Of a stretch of 64,000 nucleotides of DNA, positions 1 to 7,442 are shown one piece after another (positions within the stretch are counted from its first letter, which is position 1; each line of letters opens with the position of its first letter). Location of the stretch: contig DATGMP010000107.1 of NCBI GenBank assembly GCA_035293565.1, positions 10,281 to 74,280 on the forward strand, in the 5' to 3' direction. Position numbers and translations under genes: made by a program. Below the pieces are notes generated by a model. That model saw only the letters and a program-made list of their open reading frames with translations. It made no database searches and was not told the origin of the DNA. The stretch comes from DATGMP01 sp035293565. GTDB lineage: Bacteria; Pseudomonadota; Alphaproteobacteria; BOG-932; Roseiterribacteraceae.

Positions 1-120
1 GCCAAGATCGTTGACCACGACTTTCGCGCCGGCTCGGGCGAACGCCAGGGCGTAAGCCCGGCCGAGCCCCCTGCCGGAGCCGGTGACGATGACGATACGC
101 CCCTCGCAGATTCCGCTCAT
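1..120 (-). CDS. SDR family oxidoreductase, 5' end only
   Basis: Forty codons of the N-terminus of a short-chain dehydrogenase; the gene runs off the left edge. ATG lies at 120-118. The glycine-rich NAD(P) motif TGSGRGLG and the second strand ending VVVNDLG are visible. The VVVND ending is typical of the hydroxyacyl-CoA dehydrogenase-like SDRs that sit near ipdAB and ipdC in actinobacteria (the Rv3548c type). It follows the ipdC-like gene by 21 nt on the same strand and is probably the next gene of that operon. The catalytic Ser/Tyr/Lys are outside the window, so activity and substrate cannot be judged. Confidence 0.85.
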   Translation of the reverse strand, partial: MSGICEGRIVIVTGSGRGLGRAYALAFARAGAKVVVNDLG

Positions 121-141
121 TCCGATCCTCTTTCGCCTAAA

Positions 142-1218
142 TCAATTCGCCGTCGCATTGGCCATTGCACAGATTCGGTCGAGCGCAGCCTCGGCCTCTG
201 CCACAATCCGGCTGACCAGCTCCTCGCAGCTCGGCAGATCCTTGAGCCTGCCAGCAACCAAGCCCGTGGCCATGATGCCCTCGTCCGGCTTGCCTTCCAC
301 CGTTGCGCGCTGGATCAGCACCGGCGCGTTGGCCGCAAGGAGCGATTGAACGAAGCTCGTATCCCCGCCATGGGCGTTCTCGCGCGCCGCCTTTAGCAAA
401 TCGCCGAAAGTCGCGCCGGTCAATCGCTTGAATTTGAGCGCGCTCGATGCCGCCAGGATCCACATGCCGAAGGGGCCCGCTTTCTCCAGCGCCGCCGTCA
501 GCTTGTTGCGGATCATCCGCTGGGGGAGCCCGTCCAGCTTATCGGTGACGAAGATGTCGCCTACGCCCGCGGCGACGTACCGGTCCTTCGTCTGCTGCGG
601 AACCGGGCTTTCCTTGGTCATCAGGAAACGTGTGCCCATAGCGATGCCCTGCGCGCCGAACGTCAGCGCCGCCGCAAGCCCGCGGCCGTCCGCATAGCCC
701 CCGGCCGCGACGACCGGGATCTTCACCGCGTCCAGAACCTGCGGCAATAGGACGGAGCCGGCAACCGAGCCGGTATGCCCGCCACCCTCGCCGCCCTGGA
801 CGACCAGCATGTCGACCCCGAGCTCCTCCATTTTTTGCGCATGCCGGACCGCGCCGATGGTCGGCACGCATTTGATCCCGGCGTCCCGGAAGCGGGCGAT
901 CATCTTCTTGTCGGGTCCGCGGCCGAAGCTCACCGCCGCCACCTTCTTCTCGATGAAAGTCTCGACGATCTGGGCAGCGCCCGGCTGGAACATGTGGAAA
1001 TTGACGCCGAACGGCTTGTCCGTGATCGCCTTCACCCGGTCGATAGCCGGACCGACATCCTTCGCCTCCAAAACCGCGCAGGACAGAAAGCCGAATGCGC
1101 CAGCGTTACAGGACGCGCCCACCAACTCCGGCGTCGCCACCCAGCCCATGCCGGTCTGGATGATCGGGTAACGGCTGCCGAGCAGCTCTTGAACCTTGGT
1201 CCTGGGAAGCGTGGTCAT
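142..1218 (-). CDS. ipdC: IpdC-like FMN-dependent oxidoreductase (nitronate monooxygenase fold)
   Basis: A 358-aa TIM-barrel flavoprotein of the 2-nitropropane dioxygenase/nitronate monooxygenase superfamily. The N-terminal YPIIQTGMGWVATPEL region and the FMN/phosphate motif QGGEGGGHTG (residues 141-150) are clear; GTRFLMTKES follows near residue 228. Length and C-terminal signature (LPSCEELVSRIV) resemble mycobacterial IpdC rather than true nitronate monooxygenases. IpdC acts on the indanone-carboxyl-CoA intermediate before ring D is opened. I chose the ATG at 1218, which starts the family's conserved N-terminus and lies 4 nt after the phosphotransferase stop; the open frame to 1332 adds an Arg-rich, non-homologous extension. 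Sharing a strand with ipdAB- and echA20-like genes supports the call. Substrate specificity is inferred. Confidence 0.8.
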   Translation of the reverse strand: MTTLPRTKVQELLGSRYPIIQTGMGWVATPELVGASCNAGAFGFLSCAVLEAKDVGPAIDRVKAITDKPFGVNFHMFQPGAAQIVETFIEKKVAAVSFGRGPDKKMIARFRDAGIKCVPTIGAVRHAQKMEELGVDMLVVQGGEGGGHTGSVAGSVLLPQVLDAVKIPVVAAGGYADGRGLAAALTFGAQGIAMGTRFLMTKESPVPQQTKDRYVAAGVGDIFVTDKLDGLPQRMIRNKLTAALEKAGPFGMWILAASSALKFKRLTGATFGDLLKAARENAHGGDTSFVQSLLAANAPVLIQRATVEGKPDEGIMATGLVAGRLKDLPSCEELVSRIVAEAEAALDRICAMANATAN

Positions 1219-1222
1219 TAAA

Positions 1223-2308
1223 TCAGATCTCCGCGCGTTTCTTATTCGCCATGTTCTCGACGATGCGCCAGGCCGACATGGCCGTCTCGCCCGCCCGGCG
1301 ACCGACCTCCTCCGCCTGCTGGCTCGAGGCATTTCCCTCGAGTGCCCGCTTCAGGATTCCCTGCCGGATGCAGGCGAGCCGGAACATATTATAGGCCAGA
1401 TAAAAGTCCCAATCAGCCGGGTCGATCAAGTCGCGCCCCGTTCGTTCGCAATAAGAGCGGATGTATTGGGATTCATTTGGAATGCCGAGCGCATCGAGAT
1501 CGACACCGGCCAGCCCGCGAAACTCCTCGGGCCGAAAACGCCAGACCATCACATGGTACGCGAAATCCGCGAGCGGATGACCGAGCGTCGACAACTCCCA
1601 ATCGACGACCGCCAGTATGCGGGGCTCGGTCGGGTGGAAGAGCGTGTTGTCGAGCCGATAGTCGCCGTGGACAAGCGCCGTCTCGTCGCCGGGCGGGATG
1701 TTCTCCGGCAGCCAGGCGATCAGACTTTCCATCGCCTCAATGCGGCCGGTCTCGGATGCGCGGTACTGCTTGGTCCAGCGGCCGATCTGGCGGACGAAGA
1801 AATTGCCGGGCTTGCCGTAGTCGTCGAGCCCGACGGCCGCGTAATCGACCTTGTGCAGGGCCGCGATTACGCGGTTGAGCTCGGCATAAATCGACGCGCG
1901 CTGGGCATTGGTCAGATCCGGCAGCCGAGGGTCCCAGAAGGATCGCCCTTCCACGAAGCCCATCACGAAGAAAGCGGTGCCGATGATCTCGGGATCCTCG
2001 CACAGGAGGATCATCGGCGCGACCGGAACGTCCGTGCCCGCCAGAGCCTTCATCACCCGGTACTCGCGGTCGACCGCATGAGCGGAAGGCAGCAGCGGCC
2101 CCGCCGGCTTCTTGCGCAGCACATAGCGGCTGATGCCGTCGAGCTTCAGCAGAAAGGTCGGATTGGATTGACCGCCCTTGAACTGCTCGACTTCGAGCTT
2201 GCCCTTGAAGCCGTCGACATTGGCCTTCAGGTACCGCTCCAGCGCGCCCACATCGAATCCATGTCCGGCGCGGACCGGCGTCGTGCCAACGAACTCGCTG
2301 TCACTCAT
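1223..2308 (-). CDS. Phosphotransferase family protein (ACAD10/11-type, APH fold)
   Basis: A 361-aa aminoglycoside-phosphotransferase/choline-kinase fold protein. The Brenner-type catalytic loop HGDYRLDN (residues 214-221) and the metal-binding DWE (236-238, in VVDWELSTLGHP) are present, with the nucleotide-binding GGQSNPTF near 45. In this subfamily the kinase is encoded beside, or fused to, an acyl-CoA dehydrogenase, as in ACAD10/ACAD11, where 4-hydroxyacyl-CoAs are phosphorylated before dehydration. Here its ATG (2308) overlaps the stop of the upstream acyl-CoA dehydrogenase by 4 nt (ATGA), so the two are translationally coupled. It is unlikely to be an antibiotic-resistance gene. The hydroxyacyl-CoA substrate is inferred. 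Confidence 0.85.
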   Translation of the reverse strand: MSDSEFVGTTPVRAGHGFDVGALERYLKANVDGFKGKLEVEQFKGGQSNPTFLLKLDGISRYVLRKKPAGPLLPSAHAVDREYRVMKALAGTDVPVAPMILLCEDPEIIGTAFFVMGFVEGRSFWDPRLPDLTNAQRASIYAELNRVIAALHKVDYAAVGLDDYGKPGNFFVRQIGRWTKQYRASETGRIEAMESLIAWLPENIPPGDETALVHGDYRLDNTLFHPTEPRILAVVDWELSTLGHPLADFAYHVMVWRFRPEEFRGLAGVDLDALGIPNESQYIRSYCERTGRDLIDPADWDFYLAYNMFRLACIRQGILKRALEGNASSQQAEEVGRRAGETAMSAWRIVENMANKKRAEI

Positions 2309-3525
2309 GAATTGCTCGGCCAGTTCGCGTATTTCTTGAGCTCGAGCTTGCCGATCTGGTTGCGATGCACCTCGTCAGGGCCGTCGGCCAGCCGGATCGT
2401 CCGCGCCGTCGCATAAGCATCGGCCAGAGGAAAATCGTTCGACACGCCACCGCCGCCGTGGGCCTGAATCGCCCAGTCGATCACCTTGCAGGCCATGTTG
2501 GGTGCCGCGACCTTGATCATCGCGATCTCGGCGCGCGCCTCCTTGTTGCCGACCGTGTCCATCATGTAGGCGGCTTTCAGCACCAAAAGCCGCGCCTGGT
2601 CGATCATGATCCGGGATTCGGCGATACGCTCCAGCGTCACGGTCTGCTCCGACACCGGCTTGCCGAAGGCGACGCGCGTCTTGGTTCGCTTGCACATCAT
2701 CTCGAGCGCACGCTCGGCGAGGCCGATCATGCGCATCGCATGATGGATGCGCCCTGGCCCAAGACGGCCCTGGGCGATCTCGAAGCCACGCCCCTCGCCC
2801 AGCAGGATGTTCGCGACCGGCACCCGCACGTCCTTGAAATCAACCTCCATATGGCCGTGCGGCGCATGGTCGTAGCCGAAGACGTTGAGGTGCCGCATGA
2901 AGGTGACGCCGGGCGTATCCCGCGGCACCAGGATCATCGATTGCTGCTGGTGCTTCGGCGCCTCGGGGTTGGTCTTGCCCATGAAAATGAGGATCTTGCA
3001 GCGCGGATCGCCGGCGCCCGACGTCCACCATTTGCGGCCGTTGATGACATACTCGTCGCCATCGCGCCGGATCGAGCTCTGGATGTTGGTCGCATCGCTC
3101 GACGCGACCGCAGGTTCGGTCATGCAGAAGGCCGATCGGATCTCGCCGGCGAGCAGCGGCTCCAGCCACTGCTTCTTGTGTTCGGCGGTGCCGTAGCGCT
3201 CGATCGTCTCCATGTTGCCGGTGTCGGGCGCCGAGCAGTTGAAGACCTCGGGCGCAAAATGCACCCGGCCCATCAGCTCGCAAAGCGGCGCATATTCGGT
3301 GTTGGTCAGTCCGGCGCCGTGATGGGAATCCGGCAGAAACAGGTTCCAGAGCCCGGCCGCCTTGGCCTTCGGCTTCAGCTCCTCGACGAGCTCGTGATTC
3401 TCCCAACGATCCGAAGCGCCGAGCTGCTCGAAATAGCGCCGCTCGTTCGGATAAATGTGCTCATCCATGAAGGCGCTGAGGCGGGACAGATACTCCTTTG
3501 TCTTCGCGTTATAGTCGAAATCCAT
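2305..3525 (-). CDS. Acyl-CoA dehydrogenase (ACAD11/FadE2-like)
   Basis: A 406-aa flavin-dependent acyl-CoA dehydrogenase, about the usual length for the family. FCMTEPAVASSDATN is the FAD/substrate loop in the middle domain, followed by GRKWWTSGAGDPRCK. The C-terminal part has QAHGGGGVSNDFPLADAYATARTIRLADGPDEVH, in which the R-x-ADGPDEVH ending is typical of the ACAD10/11 and FadE2 branch. It is coupled by a 4-nt overlap to the phosphotransferase downstream. I infer that the pair processes a hydroxylated or branched acyl-CoA made in the ring-degradation pathway. It is distinct from the four ACADs in the 15.9-21.7 kb operon. Confidence 0.88.
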   Translation of the reverse strand: MDFDYNAKTKEYLSRLSAFMDEHIYPNERRYFEQLGASDRWENHELVEELKPKAKAAGLWNLFLPDSHHGAGLTNTEYAPLCELMGRVHFAPEVFNCSAPDTGNMETIERYGTAEHKKQWLEPLLAGEIRSAFCMTEPAVASSDATNIQSSIRRDGDEYVINGRKWWTSGAGDPRCKILIFMGKTNPEAPKHQQQSMILVPRDTPGVTFMRHLNVFGYDHAPHGHMEVDFKDVRVPVANILLGEGRGFEIAQGRLGPGRIHHAMRMIGLAERALEMMCKRTKTRVAFGKPVSEQTVTLERIAESRIMIDQARLLVLKAAYMMDTVGNKEARAEIAMIKVAAPNMACKVIDWAIQAHGGGGVSNDFPLADAYATARTIRLADGPDEVHRNQIGKLELKKYANWPSNS

Positions 3526-3542
3526 TTGTCCTTGCCCTTTTC

Positions 3543-3672
3543 AGAACCCTCTCCGCCCTTCAGGGGGAGGACAGCGTGAGGTGGGTGGCGCCGCCTATTC
3601 AATGACACCGACCAGGCCGCACCGCGCCAGCCTCACCGTGCCCCCTCTCCCACCCAAAAGCGGGGCCGGAAA
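3543..3672. repeat. GC-rich palindromic intergenic repeat
   Basis: The gap between the thiolase and ACAD genes holds two facing purine/pyrimidine-asymmetric arms: CCCTCTCCGCCCTTCAGGG near 3546 and CCCCCTCTCCCACCC near 3640. This resembles the CCCTCTCC...GGAGAGGG elements scattered in alphaproteobacterial genomes, and a related hairpin occurs at 63468-63493. It may fold in the operon transcript and act as an mRNA stabiliser or partial terminator. The exact boundaries are approximate. Confidence 0.4.
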
Positions 3673-3683
3673 GGGAATTATGC

Positions 3684-4886
3684 TCAAAGCACCTCGAACA
3701 GCCCGGCCGCGCCCATGCCTCCGGCGATGCACATCGAAACGACCACGTGCTTGACGCCGCGACGCTTACCTTCGAGCAGGGCATGACCAACCATGCGCGC
3801 GCCCGACATGCCGAATGGATGGCCGATCGCGATCGCGCCGCCATTCACGTTCAGCTTGTCATTCGGAATGCCGAGCAGGTCGCGGCAATAGACGACTTGG
3901 CAGGCGAAAGCCTCGTTGATCTCCCAGAGCCCGATATCGGACACAGACATGCCGTGGCGCTTGAGCAGCTTCGGGATCGCAAATGCGGGTCCAATGCCCA
4001 TGATCTCCGGATCCAGCCCTGCGAGGGCGAGACCGCGATAGGCGCCCAGAGGCTTCAGCCCACGCCGCTTCGCCTCGTCGGAGCTCATCATCAGAACAGC
4101 CGCCGCGCCGTCAGAGAGCTGCGAGGCGTTGCCCGCGGTCACGTGCGAGCCTTCCTTGACCCACTGGCCGCCCTTCCAGACGGGCTTCAGCGCTTTGAGA
4201 CCATCGAGCGTCGTGTCCGGGCGATTACCCTCGTCCTGGGCGAGGCGGACCTCCTGCTTCTCGGTCGGATTGCCTTCCTTGTCGAAGAGCTGCTTCTCAG
4301 TCGTGAGCGGCACGATCTCGTCGGCGAACAGGCCTGCCTTCTGGGCGGCCGCCGTGCGCTGCTGGCTCTGAAAGGCGTACTCATCTTCCTTATCGCGAGT
4401 GATCTGAAACCGCTCGGCCACCACTTCCGCGGTTTCGATCATCGGGATGTAGGCAGTCGGCACATGCTCCAGAACCGCCTGAGATTCAGCGCGATAGGTA
4501 TTGCGATGCTTGGTCATCGTCAGCGAGACGGATTCGAGCCCGCCCGCAACGGCGATGTCGAATTCGTCAGCCATGATCGCCTTGGCCGTATCGGCGATCG
4601 CCATCAACCCAGAGCCGCATTTGCGGTCGATCGATATGCCGGGGATCGAGTTCGGCAGACCTGCGGCATGTACGCAGAGCCGGCCGATATTGTACCCTTG
4701 AGTTCCCTGCTGCGAGGCGGCGCCGATGCGGCAATCATCGACCTCGGCGGGATCGACGCCGGCGCGCTCGATCGCGGTCCGGATCACATGCGCCCCCAGC
4801 ACGGGCGCCTCGGTGTCGTTGAAGGCGCCGCGATAGGCCTTCCCGATCGGCGTCCGCGCGACCGAAACGATGACCGCTTCTTTCAT
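3684..4886 (-). CDS. Acetyl-CoA acyltransferase (thiolase)
   Basis: A 400-aa degradative-type thiolase. The nucleophile Cys90 lies in IDRKCGSGL, the His of GHP is near 356 (GGAIAIGHPFGMSG), and the second active-site Cys is near 386 (CIAGGMGAAG). The family cleaves a 3-ketoacyl-CoA with CoA. It is the first of two distinct thiolases here; the one at 19475-20629 is the FadA6-like enzyme, so this one probably handles other 3-ketoacyl-CoA or acetoacetyl-CoA steps. It lies 36 nt downstream of the EchA20-like gene on the same strand. Confidence 0.9.
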   Translation of the reverse strand: MKEAVIVSVARTPIGKAYRGAFNDTEAPVLGAHVIRTAIERAGVDPAEVDDCRIGAASQQGTQGYNIGRLCVHAAGLPNSIPGISIDRKCGSGLMAIADTAKAIMADEFDIAVAGGLESVSLTMTKHRNTYRAESQAVLEHVPTAYIPMIETAEVVAERFQITRDKEDEYAFQSQQRTAAAQKAGLFADEIVPLTTEKQLFDKEGNPTEKQEVRLAQDEGNRPDTTLDGLKALKPVWKGGQWVKEGSHVTAGNASQLSDGAAAVLMMSSDEAKRRGLKPLGAYRGLALAGLDPEIMGIGPAFAIPKLLKRHGMSVSDIGLWEINEAFACQVVYCRDLLGIPNDKLNVNGGAIAIGHPFGMSGARMVGHALLEGKRRGVKHVVVSMCIAGGMGAAGLFEVL

Positions 4887-4922
4887 TGGCTCCGCTTTCT
4901 CATGAATGACGACGATCCGCTG

Positions 4923-5690
4923 TCAGCTTTTCTCGAACTTGGCTTCTCGCTTCTCTGCGAACGCCTTGCGGGCTTCAACCGAGTCCGGGCTTAGATAGGC
5001 TTGGAGGGTGAAGCCCTGCTCCCACCTATACTTGTCCTCGAGATTTCCGTCTTCGATCCCCGAGAGAGATTCCTTGGTGATCTTGAGTAGATATGGGCTC
5101 TTGGAGGCGATTTTGCGCGCAATCTCCATCGCAGTATCACGGAGCTGATCGCGCGGCACGACGCGCTCGATGGTGCCAAAGCGATAGGCCTCGACCGCCG
5201 TCATCATCTCGCCGGTGAAGGCGAGATAGCGCACCTTTTGGACAGGGAAGAGCCGCTGCAGATGGGCCGACCCGCCCATCGCGCCGCGATCGATCTCCGG
5301 CAGGCCGAAGCGCGCATCCTCGGCCGCGATCAATATGTCCGCCGCGCCGCTGATACCGATCCCGCCGCCCAGCACGAAGCCATGCACGGCCACGATGACC
5401 GGCTTTGGATTGCGGTGCACCGCTCTGAAGGTCGCGTAATTTCCGGCGTTGAGCTCAACGATCCGCTCGGGATGAGCCGCCATCTCTTTGATGTCGACCC
5501 CGGCGCAGAAGCCCTTCCCTTCGCCGCGAATGACGATCACGCTGGTCGTCGGCTCACGGCCGAGCTCCTCGATGGCCTTGGCGAGATCATTCCAGCCGAC
5601 GCTGTCGAGCGCGTTGACCGGCGGGTGGTCGATAATCAGCTCGGCGATCTTGCCGTCGATCTCGACGCGGTAGGGCTTCTTCTCGCTCAT
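4923..5690 (-). CDS. echA20: EchA20-like ring D-opening hydrolase (crotonase fold)
   Basis: A 255-aa crotonase-superfamily protein. The oxyanion-hole segments are FCAGVDIKEM (61-70) and GFVLGGGIG (104-112); FGLPEIDRGAMGG (128-140) follows. GVDIKEM and the C-terminal YRWEQGFTLQAYL resemble mycobacterial EchA20 (compare its YRMEQGFTF) more than ordinary enoyl-CoA hydratases. EchA20 hydrolyses the cyclopentanone ring (ring D) of the bicyclic indene-carboxyl-CoA intermediate of steroid catabolism. The gene sits 8 nt upstream... in transcription order, 8 nt after ipdB, as expected from actinobacterial clusters where these genes are adjacent. The function is inferred from resemblance plus context; a generic enoyl-CoA hydratase is the alternative. 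Confidence 0.78.
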   Translation of the reverse strand: MSEKKPYRVEIDGKIAELIIDHPPVNALDSVGWNDLAKAIEELGREPTTSVIVIRGEGKGFCAGVDIKEMAAHPERIVELNAGNYATFRAVHRNPKPVIVAVHGFVLGGGIGISGAADILIAAEDARFGLPEIDRGAMGGSAHLQRLFPVQKVRYLAFTGEMMTAVEAYRFGTIERVVPRDQLRDTAMEIARKIASKSPYLLKITKESLSGIEDGNLEDKYRWEQGFTLQAYLSPDSVEARKAFAEKREAKFEKS

Positions 5691-5698
5691 TGTCCCTC

Positions 5699-6493
5699 CT
5701 AGCGCTTCACGCCCGGCGGATTGTCCTTGATCACGCTGGCCCGGATGTTGTGCGGATCGAGCTTGCGGATGATCGCGATCTGCTCCGCCGTGGGCCGCGG
5801 AGTCTCGCCCAGGTTCTCCGCCTTCAGCAATGGGAAGCCGGTCGCGGCCTGAACCTCGTCAAAAGCGACGCCGGGATGCAGCGACTTCACGCGGATCGCA
5901 TGATCCGGGCCGCCGAAATCCATGACGCAGAGATTTGTCAGGATGATGCGAAGATCGACGAAATCACGCTTCACGCCTTCGGGCCAGCGCTTCGGGTTGT
6001 AACCGACGCCGCCCACCATATCGACCTCGCCCTCGACGAAGACACGGGGCGAATGATTCACGATGAACATCGAGTTGATGTGGCTGATCGAGTTGCCCGG
6101 CAAGCCGCGGACTCCCAGCTGCATGATCTTCGGCTTCCGGAAGTCGCCTATGCAGGACAAGTTCGACTGTCCCCAGCGGTCGATCTGGACCGGCCCGATC
6201 ATCACATGCCGCTTGCCGCTCCAGACGACGTCGAAAAAACGCCGGAACGGCATGTATCCCGAATATTTGGGCTTGTAGTCGCCACGAGGCCCGAGCGGCA
6301 CCGGCTCCTCGACGAAATGGCAATCGCCGTCCGTCATCAGGAGCTCGGGCGTGTGGGTCAGCTTCGCCAAGCTGGCGCCGAGGCGCGGAATTGGCCCGAT
6401 GCCCGACGCCACGATCTCGCCATTGCCGCGCCAGGCCTCGGACGCGGCGACGATGAGCAACTCTGCCAGAGAGAATTCGCTCGCTTCGCTCAT
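5699..6493 (-). CDS. ipdB: IpdB-like CoA-transferase family beta subunit
   Basis: A 264-aa class I CoA-transferase beta-like subunit. The order of motifs LTHTPELLMTDGDCHF, YSGYMPFRRFFDVVWSGKRHVMIG, QIDRWGQSNLS, GVRGLPGNSISH and VMDFGGPDHAIRVKSLHPGV follows mycobacterial IpdB along its length. IpdAB is a retro-Claisen-type hydrolase that opens ring C of the steroid-derived cyclohexenone-CoA (COCHEA-CoA), not a true transferase. I chose ATG at 6493 because homology begins there; the frame upstream is the antisense-biased overlap with ipdA. It is 17 nt from the ipdA stop, as a typical heterodimer pair. The Comamonas equivalents are the ScdL1/L2 subunits. Confidence 0.85.
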   Translation of the reverse strand: MSEASEFSLAELLIVAASEAWRGNGEIVASGIGPIPRLGASLAKLTHTPELLMTDGDCHFVEEPVPLGPRGDYKPKYSGYMPFRRFFDVVWSGKRHVMIGPVQIDRWGQSNLSCIGDFRKPKIMQLGVRGLPGNSISHINSMFIVNHSPRVFVEGEVDMVGGVGYNPKRWPEGVKRDFVDLRIILTNLCVMDFGGPDHAIRVKSLHPGVAFDEVQAATGFPLLKAENLGETPRPTAEQIAIIRKLDPHNIRASVIKDNPPGVKR

Positions 6494-6510
6494 GATTGGT
6501 CCGGTCCTGC

Positions 6511-7389
6511 TCAGTAAATGGGAAGCGGAAGCTTGGAGATCTTCTCCGCGCCGCCGACCTTCTGGATGTAGTCCGCCTCGCCGCCGGCGACGAATTCCTG
6601 GACGTATTTGCTCCAGCCGTCCTCTTCCGTCGCGCCCGCGGCATAGGCCTTCAGATGTCCCCAATCCGCGCCGTAACGGGTCGGAAATGACGTCGGATGC
6701 GCGCCAAATGGCGCATGGACGACGCCGGTCACCAGGAAGCGCTCGAACAGATTGGCCCGCACGTCCTCGGGATGGGCCAGATCGATCCGGTCGACCACCT
6801 CCTCGGCGCTGACGAAGCACTTCTCGGCAGCGCGCGCGAACTGATCGTCGAAATAGAGATCCGGCCCGAAGGTCTGCGTGTTGCCGAGCTTATCGGAGCG
6901 ATCGACATGCACCAGCGCGACATCGAGATTGAGGGCCGGCATCGCCAGCAAGACCTCGCCATCCGCGTACGGCGATTTGATCGTCTTGAATCCGGGGTTG
7001 TACGTCGTGACGTCGGTGCCGAGACCAATGCGGGTGGGGAGGAAGGGGAGCCGCATTCCGGCGGCGCGCAATCCCCAGGTAACCATACCTTCGTCCACCT
7101 CGACGACCTCGATGGCGCCGGCCTGCCGCGCTTTGCGGAAATAGGGCTCCTGCGGGATCGAATCCAACGACACGAAGCCGTAGATCACCTTCTTGAGCTT
7201 GCCCGCGGCCCATAGCATTCCGACCTCGGGACCGCCATAAGCGACGACGGTCAGATCCTTGACGTTGGAGCGCAGCAGCTCGCGAATGAGCGCCATCGGC
7301 TTGCGCCGCGGCCCCCAGCCGCCGACCCCGATCGTCATGCCGCTTTTGATCTGGGCGACCGCTTCGCTCGCGCTGATTTGTTTGTTCAT
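6511..7389 (-). CDS. ipdA: IpdA-like CoA-transferase family alpha subunit
   Basis: A 292-aa protein, the same length as mycobacterial IpdA. Shared signatures are SGMTIGVGGWGPRRKPMA (17-33), LTVVAYGGPEVGMLWAAGK (46-64), YGFVSLDS (70-77) and VDEGM (98-102). The Glu of this DEGM motif probably corresponds to the essential Glu of IpdA, which replaces the usual transferase chemistry with water-dependent ring C cleavage. It precedes ipdB in the same operon and follows the FadB fusion by 53 nt. Generic 3-oxoacid CoA-transferases have a different glycine-loop sequence, so that alternative is less likely. Confidence 0.87.
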   Translation of the reverse strand: MNKQISASEAVAQIKSGMTIGVGGWGPRRKPMALIRELLRSNVKDLTVVAYGGPEVGMLWAAGKLKKVIYGFVSLDSIPQEPYFRKARQAGAIEVVEVDEGMVTWGLRAAGMRLPFLPTRIGLGTDVTTYNPGFKTIKSPYADGEVLLAMPALNLDVALVHVDRSDKLGNTQTFGPDLYFDDQFARAAEKCFVSAEEVVDRIDLAHPEDVRANLFERFLVTGVVHAPFGAHPTSFPTRYGADWGHLKAYAAGATEEDGWSKYVQEFVAGGEADYIQKVGGAEKISKLPLPIY

Positions 7390-7442
7390 GCCTGTCCCGC
7401 TTCAGTAAATATTCGGTGCCGGTCGAGCCGGCCGTGGCGCGA

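Noticed and set aside
137..463. Antisense open frames inside the IpdC-like gene
   Set aside because: They are Arg/Ala-rich shadow frames typical of GC-rich coding DNA and have no homology.
1223..2308. Aminoglycoside resistance gene
   Set aside because: The APH-like motifs belong to the ACAD10/11-type catabolic kinase, and the gene is coupled to an acyl-CoA dehydrogenase.
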